64,000 nt of DNA from Margaritispora aquatica (lineage: Eukaryota > Ascomycota > Leotiomycetes > Helotiales > Discinellaceae), in NCBI GenBank assembly GCA_007644065.1, contig VJWN01000001.1, forward strand, positions 1,006,340 through 1,070,339, written 5' to 3'. This document shows, piece by piece, positions 57,601 through 64,000 of the stretch. Position numbers and translations under genes: made by a program. How positions within the stretch are numbered: the first letter of the stretch is position 1; each line of letters begins with the position of its first letter. The notes beneath the pieces were generated by a model. The model was not told where the DNA came from. It ran no database searches and was given only the letters and a program-made list of their open reading frames with translations.

Positions 57601-60459
57601 ATGGATATTATCAAGGGCTATTTTCATCCTTCCTCTCCAGAGAATGGGAATTCCAAGGGTAATGAGAAGAAAGCACGACCAATTCCTCCACCGATAGAAA
57701 TGTCATTCACACCTCCCATGGGATCTCCAGCCCTTGGCTCCCCAGCTGCAACTTTAAGGACTGGAAGAAGTCATCTTTCGTCGCGTTCCCCATCCCTCTT
57801 TCCAGAAGGAGATTTCAGGAATTCTACCCGTGAGAATATTCTGGATATCAAGTCGGATGTTATGGTGGCATGGCTGAATCAACAGCAACTTGAGAGGTTG
57901 TGGTCGAACAATCTGCCAAACGAAGGTGTGGTGCTGAAGAAAGCACGCGACAACTTTACCTGCTCCCCTGCATCATTGAGATATGACAGAAATGGCTTTT
58001 TCGATCAAGTCATGGCGTTGAATGTGAGGGTAAGTGATTTATTGCATCACATTATGATGAATTGAACTCACACCATCCTAGTGTGCAATGACCATAAACA
58101 CACGAATTATCAAGATTTTTCTGTCCAGACACGTTTCAGACTTCGTGCCAATATCCGAAGGTCTCCATTTGCAAGTTCTCCCATCAATCGACCATTTGCC
58201 TCGCTGCCAGAAACACCACTTTGGAGCATTCATTCGGGATTCCCAACTGCTGGTTGTCTGGGATGACCAACCTCAAAAAGCCCTAGATCGTGGGGCTTAT
58301 ATCGAGGAGTCGTTAATGAAGATGATATGGGGAGATGGAGAAGCTGCTGAATATGACGAGAAGAAGAGTGCCAACATCTCAACTCTTGATTTAGGAGAAG
58401 GCGGACCGACACCTAGCGAAATGGAAGATGCGATGACCAGCACCAAACGACCTACATTACTTTTAAACCCAATCATGGTTGGCTTGACCTTGACTCTACT
58501 CATCGCCGCTCTGGGTCTTGGATGGAGGAATTTGGCCCAAGAGGTTTCGGTAGATGGAAAATATGCTCGCCTAGCCTTGCTAGTCGTTACACCATGTCAG
58601 GTCTTTGTGTCACTATTTTTCATGCAAATTATCGTTGTCAATCTAGCACAGATTTTCGGACCGATCAGCCAGCTTAACATCAACTCGAAGTTTTACTCCG
58701 GCAAGGCACCGCCACGCCTCGATCGCAATCTTGGATATTTTCCACATGTCACTATTCAGATGCCAGTCTATAAGGAAGGTCTAGTGGGTGTCATTCAGCC
58801 TACTATCATCTCCTTAAAAGCAGCAATTTCAACCTACGAGCTCCAAGGAGGTAGTGCAAACATTTTTGTAAATGATGACGGTATGCAATTGCTTCCAGAT
58901 GATGAGGCTCAGGCCCGCCGCGATTTCTATGAAGAGCACAATATCGGTTGGGTTGCTCGGCCGAAGCACAACCCAAAGCCAGAAGGAGGGGAGAAAGCTT
59001 TTTTGCGTCGTGGAAAATTCAAGAAGGCATCAAATATGAATTATGCTCTAATGGTCAGCAACAAAGTTGAAGAGAAGCTATTAACTATACAGCGTCATGA
59101 AAATTGGTCCCAAGCCGACGAGTATGGAGCATATGATGCTTGTTTGGCAAATGTTCTAAGAGAAGAAGAAGGTCGTGCATGGGCCGAAGGCAACATCCGT
59201 GTTGGCGACTACATTTTGATCATTGATTCTGACACACGAGTACCAGTAGACTGTCTGTTGGACGCAGCGAGTGAAATGGAGCTGTATCCTGAGGTGGGTA
59301 TTTTGCAGTACAGCAGTGGTGTGATGCAAGTTACCGATAGCTTCTTTGAAAACGGGTAAGTTAAGAATGCTGTGCTCGTAGAAGAACATTGCTGACACAA
59401 GACATAGGATCACATTCTTCACCAATCTTATTTATACCGCTATCCGTTACACTGTCGCGAACGGTGATGTCGCACCCTTTGTAGGACACAATGCTATTCT
59501 CCGGTGGTCTGCGCTACAGCAGGTCGTGTACGAGGACGAAGATGGTTACGAGAAGTTCTGGTCGGAGTCACATGTATCTGAAGACTTTGATATGTCGCTA
59601 CGTCTGCAGGTCGCTGGCTATATTATTCGTCTCGGATCCTACACCGGAGAAGGTTTCAAGGAAGGTGTCTCACTCACTGTGTACGACGAACTCAACAGAT
59701 GGGAGAAATACGCTTACGGTTGCAACGAATTGCTCTTCTACCCTTTCCGTCTATGGTTTGTTCACGGTCCTTTTACGCCTCTTTTCAAGAAGTTCATTAC
59801 ATCACCTATCCGCATTACCTCAAAAATCACCATTCTCGCTTATATTGGAACATACTATGCTATTGGTGCTGCCTGGATTCTTACTTTATTAAATTACTTC
59901 CTTATCGGTTGGTTCAATGGTCATCTCGACCACTATTATTTGGACTCATTCAAAGTGTACTTTTCACTCATTATCGTCTTCAGTGCATTGGGCAATCTTT
60001 CGCTAGCCATTCTACGGTACCGCCTTTGCGAGAGCAGCCTTCTTGGTGCCAGTAAGTTCTGTTTTGCTCGATTTTGTTACCTATGCTAACTTCCATACAG
60101 TCTGGGAAAACTTCAAATGGCTTCTTCTCCTCTCGCTGTTCCTTGGCGGTCTATCTATGCACGTTTCTCAGGCACTCCTCTGCCATTTTTTCGAGATCGA
60201 TATGACTTGGGGAGCAACAGCCAAGGAACTTGAAAATACGACTTTCTTCGCTGAAGTACCTCGACTGCTCAAGCGCTTCAAGTTCACCTTCTTGTTTTGT
60301 TTTGCTTGTACAGCTCTCATGATTGTTTGCGCTGTTGCAGTGCCCTGGGAATGGCGCATTACAGATTTCGTGGCCATTTATCCCCTGTGCACTGTTGTTG
60401 TTTCACATTTCATGCTGCCTGTGGCTCTCAATCCAGCACTGATGATGTTTACGTTCTAG
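57601..60459 (+). CDS. Membrane family 2 glycosyltransferase
   Basis: Four exons (57601-58029, 58082-59355, 59408-60051, 60101-60459) encode 901 residues with consistent phases 0, 2, 1. The N-terminal ~265 residues are soluble: Pro/Ser-rich at first, then a folded segment with SPASLRYDRNGFFDQ and HFGAFIRDSQLLVVWDD. Two membrane segments (~269-292 and ~308-335) precede a GT2 catalytic domain with the first Asp region NIFVNDDG (~404-410), the DxD motif IDSDTR (~524-529), the base-bearing SEDFD (~625-629), and NRWEKYAYG (~664-672) where QxxRW is expected (here ELNRW). At least five membrane spans follow. This layout matches processive-type sugar polymer synthases (hyaluronan, cellulose, chitin), but it is not a canonical chitin synthase because QRRRW is absent. 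Product, donor sugar and place (plasma membrane or Golgi) are unknown; a role in cell wall or surface polysaccharide is inferred. Confidence 0.9.
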
Positions 60460-63400
60460 ATTTCTTGCTGTTTTTTGTTCATATTTTGGGGTGTAGTGTT
60501 CATATGAGGCAGGCATCGAGCAGCTTGGCGTATGGAATAGACGAAACATTAGCGCTAGAAGCTTTCTACATCTCCAAAATTCATTTTATTTGTTGTTTTT
60601 AGGCGAAGCGGCATATGGCGAATCATGGCTGAAGGGCATCAACCACATAGAGGATATAGCGCTTTTTTCTTGCACATGTACAGACACGCCAAGGCTAAGG
60701 CATAAAGATAAAGATAATTTCTTAATACCTTGATTTTTTCGTTCTCAAATCTTTGGATGACATGTGATGTGATAGACATGGCTTGAAAAGACGAGTTCTT
60801 TCGGAGATCGTTGTTTGTGTCTTTGAGAAGAAATCTACGGAGTGAGTTATCATGTTGAAGATATGCAAGATAAACGTCAGGTTGCGCAACGAATGCTCAG
60901 GTTGAGCATGGCTATATGTAGCGCGAGGAAGATGTCAGTCCTCTCTCCCCTCAGAGAATTATTGGCATAATCAATCCAACATCGAGCAAATTGATTATTC
61001 GAACTCCAAATTTTAAACTTCACATATTGCAACGAAATTCTAAGCCAAGAAGAAAGTCAACAGCCAGTCTCAATATCGGCAAGGCCGGGAAATCAGAATA
61101 CATACATGAATGAAGTATAATATCTTCGGGAACCTACATATAGACCGTCTGTACTTGAGCTGTGAAGTACTAAGCTTGACGTGGTGGGGGTCAAAGCTCC
61201 CACCTACAGTACCGATGCTGAGGTGCCACAACATTTTAATCAGCAGTACATTGGCTCCTGAGCTGCTGTGATACACTTCTCACCATATTGGAGGGCACCA
61301 TCCGTTTATGTGCTGTCACTGTCAATGTTTAATGTCGTGCTGACAGACGCGCGCTTTGACCTGTACACAGCAGAATTGCCCCGGGGAATTGTTGAGGATA
61401 TGCAGGAACATGGAATCTTCGGATTGAATATGGGGATGCGAGTGGGTTGTTCTACGGGGATTGAGTATGTTGTGGAAGGGTGGCTTTAGTTGTCGTTATT
61501 GTTGCTGTTGAGGACAAGACCAAACTCGGTAAGGATTGGAGTGAGAATTAAGTAGGAGTGGTTTGATAGCTTGGTGGCTGCAGACAGGCGTATGTATTGG
61601 GTTGGGCTAAGATATCACTGCATTGTGGAATGTGTTTGCGGTGTGGGAAGTGGTTGAGGTGACGGTGGGTGAAGAGTTCGCCTTTTCGCTTGTGTGCATC
61701 CTCTGATATTTTGGGAAGCACACGGATGTCGACTTCCTGGCGGTTTGGTTGCACGGAATTCGTTTTTTTTCTGTCGATACCGTAGACTACAATTCTGAGG
61801 CTCAGTTGATCTTCCCGACGTGGCTTGGCTGGTGCTTTCATGTCTCAGCGGAAATACACTCGAATGACGTGAGGTGTTTTCGAGACAATGGCTGCCAATC
61901 GCATTATTCACAGGTTGGGGAGATTCAAGGTTTGCCTAGAAATCCATTTTTTTCTCCATCAGTGATGACTTCTCATTGTCTGACTTGCTCATTACTTCTT
62001 GCTCGCACAAGTGATGTTTGGAGAGCTCATCTCGATTCTTTTAATCGTCTAACCACAACACGAGCAAGAAGCATCACTACAGAACTTCAGCTCATTGCTT
62101 TAGTGAAACCGCCAAACTGCAAAGAAAGCCCATCTTCTTGGCGGCATTTCTGGGCTACAGCCACGATATCCACTTCCAATAATTGAGTTTCACCACCGAT
62201 ATCAGCCGACTGTGGTTTGTCTACTTAAGTCCAAGTTCCTACTCTAAGGACGTCCCCAATATTGAGAATAAATAAGGGCATATGAAGGCTCCGAATTCAT
62301 TCTTAGAGTCAGCATCAAGTACTTACTCGTCACCCTATCACTTGTTCCACGGCAAGCAAAGCTGAAGAGTTCAAATATCTATAAAACCATTGTGGTGTCT
62401 CTGATTGGATACGCTATTTCTAGATATTTCCGTCACGAATAGTCGTCTTGTTCTGTGGATGCTCATTGAATGTACTGATTATGACGTGAAGAAATAACTC
62501 GGCGCTTGTTTGGGTGCCGAGTATGAAGCTCATCAACATTAGGAGACATGATAAACACTCCTCTGACTTGACTCGGTCTCAATGAGTCTTGGGTGTGCTT
62601 AAACAAAACCACACAAAAATACCATATTCATTCGAACAAAAGTAAATTCTATTCCTCGTCTAATTCTAGTAAGTCCCTGGTCTTCGTTGTCCAAGGGGCT
62701 TAGGCGAGATGGAAACTATCAAAATACGAACTATATCAACACTTAACCACCACAAAGCTTCCCCCAGATAATCAGTTTAAAGACAAGTTTTTATTCATCT
62801 AAACGAAGGAATTGCGCTTGTCTCTGATTCGAAATGTATAGCGTTGTGAACACGGCAAGAGACAACAGTATCAAATCATCAAGTATCACTTGATTTCCAA
62901 ACAAGTCTTGGCTCGCCATCCGACGGAGTGTCAAGGCAACTCCCTCCTATCATACATTGTTTCCTCTCGAACACTTAAAGATAATTAGAGGTGAGATTGA
63001 TTGTGCGCGTGTTGAATAAAACGAGTAAATGAAAGTTATTGAGGGAGCCTAGGTCGTCTTCGAAGCTAATTTCTGGAGAACAGAGAACTGGAAATCGTGA
63101 AATCTTTGCACCTTGAATGTTGAACATAGCCAGTCTAAGCGCTCAGCTAAAAACACACATATCGACGATGTAAAGAGTAGTATATGGGTGCTTATCATAG
63201 AGCATAGATAGAAGCGGAGGTACTACATCACTCTCGATCCACCAAGGAATTTCAACAAAGAAATAATCCAAAAGAAATTGTCAGCAGCCACATCCGATTG
63301 TGGTAAGATCTCAAACAATCATTTGGTACGCATCTATTCAGCATTTGTGGAATAGCTGCGAGAAGCGTCAAGAACTGAGAGCTATACTTCAGATCTGGGT

Positions 63401-63728
63401 CACCAACACGAAGAAATTTAAGGATCATATGAAATCATAAAAGAGGCAAAGAATATCATTATCATTATCAGGCTTGGCTCAATGAAGACGCGAGAGGCCG
63501 CTGCATCACCCAATCCGCTTCCCCTGCCATCGCATTTCCAACTCGGATTTCCATTGCTGTCATGTTATTGTCGTAGTGTTGGGTTCACTGCAAGACGCCA
63601 GTTAGTAGATGACTTTGCTGTCGATTAAGGGAATGCACACAATGAAAGTAGTTTCAGTAGGGTCCTAGTACTATCAATTAGCAACCTATCAACATGACCA
63701 CAAAACTATTGGGAAAACTTACACACTG
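60460..63728. other. Intergenic, nothing recognised
   Basis: 3.3 kb between the glycosyltransferase stop and the partial gene at the right edge. From about 62190 to 63700 no open frame of 60 codons exists on either strand, so this part is very likely non-coding. Confidence 0.6.
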
Positions 63729-64000
63729 TCAGGTCCTAACCCTAGCCAGAGTAGCAGCAGTCTGTACAGCCACGATGTAGTTGGCGTTGGCTGGTGAGGC
63801 CATACCCCAAGCCTAATATAAGTCATTAATTAGCAAGCTTGAACGTGATGCTTCGACAGCAAAATTATCGAGAACAATGCCATAAGATAGGCAACAAGCA
63901 AATGACAATTGAAAACAGAGTATCTGCTGACAGCGAGAGTAACATACTGCATCTGGCAGGTAAAGATCATGAACCCCTACTCCGATTGGTGCTCCGGTTG
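63729..64000 (-). CDS. 3' end of an unrecognised gene, cut by the window edge
   Basis: Two exons are visible: 63998-63948 (17 codons in frame, continuing beyond the window) and 63812-63729 (28 codons with TGA stop). The donor GTATGT and acceptor ATATTAG are good and phase 0 is kept. The encoded C-terminus reads TGAPIGVGVHDLYLPDA, then AWGMASPANANYIVAVQTAA and a short basic tail. Codon use and the clean junction make coding very likely. Small, Ala/Gly-rich and neutral, it gives too little to name a family. The 135-nt intron is longer than most here. Confidence 0.6.

Noticed and set aside
61268..61489. Plus-strand frame of 73 codons (ARFDLYTAELPRGIVEDMQE)
   Set aside because: Composition is protein-like, but no start context, homologue or neighbouring exon supports it.

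Overview
The window looks like a 64 kb piece of a filamentous ascomycete (Pezizomycotina) chromosome, possibly Leotiomycetes. Evidence seen: genes on both strands with no operons, short GT-AG introns (mostly 48-100 nt), long spacers, a Zn2Cys6 regulator, and core fungal genes such as RHO1, ELP1, isocitrate lyase and neutral trehalase. The class placement is inference from overall protein flavour; no search was run. Splice junctions were worked out by hand from donor, acceptor and frame continuity.

Layout. 1-5.1 kb is non-coding and rich in simple repeats. 5.1-7.5 kb (minus) is a Zn2Cys6 DNA-binding domain fused to a maltose/galactoside O-acetyltransferase-like domain; its leader lacks any ATG for about 1 kb. 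8.3-14.6 kb is gene-poor with one candidate small secreted cysteine protein. Then come two unrecognised genes (14.6-15.6 plus; 17.1-17.8 minus), a branched-chain aminotransferase with a Gcn4/Cpc1-type site upstream (20.4-21.8 plus), two cysteine-rich proteins both beginning Met-Cys-Ile (25.7-26.7 and 27.3-28.3 minus), and RHO1 (29.7-30.7 minus).

33.1-40.6 kb is the densest block: mitochondrial ribosomal protein uL24m (plus), converging with ELP1 (minus), which diverges from a DUF3984-like gene (plus). After a 4 kb spacer come isocitrate lyase (44.6-46.5 minus) and neutral trehalase (48.4-50.9 minus), two genes of carbon mobilisation; trehalase has a possible alternative last exon. A 6.7 kb gene-poor stretch follows, then a 901-residue membrane GT2 glycosyltransferase (57.6-60.5 plus), and the 3' end of an unrecognised gene cut by the right edge.

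The genes do not form an obvious pathway cluster. The most unusual points are the regulator-acetyltransferase fusion, which has lost the expected catalytic histidine; its AUG-free leader with a probable non-AUG start; the phase-compatible alternative trehalase C-terminus; and the effector-like small secreted protein.
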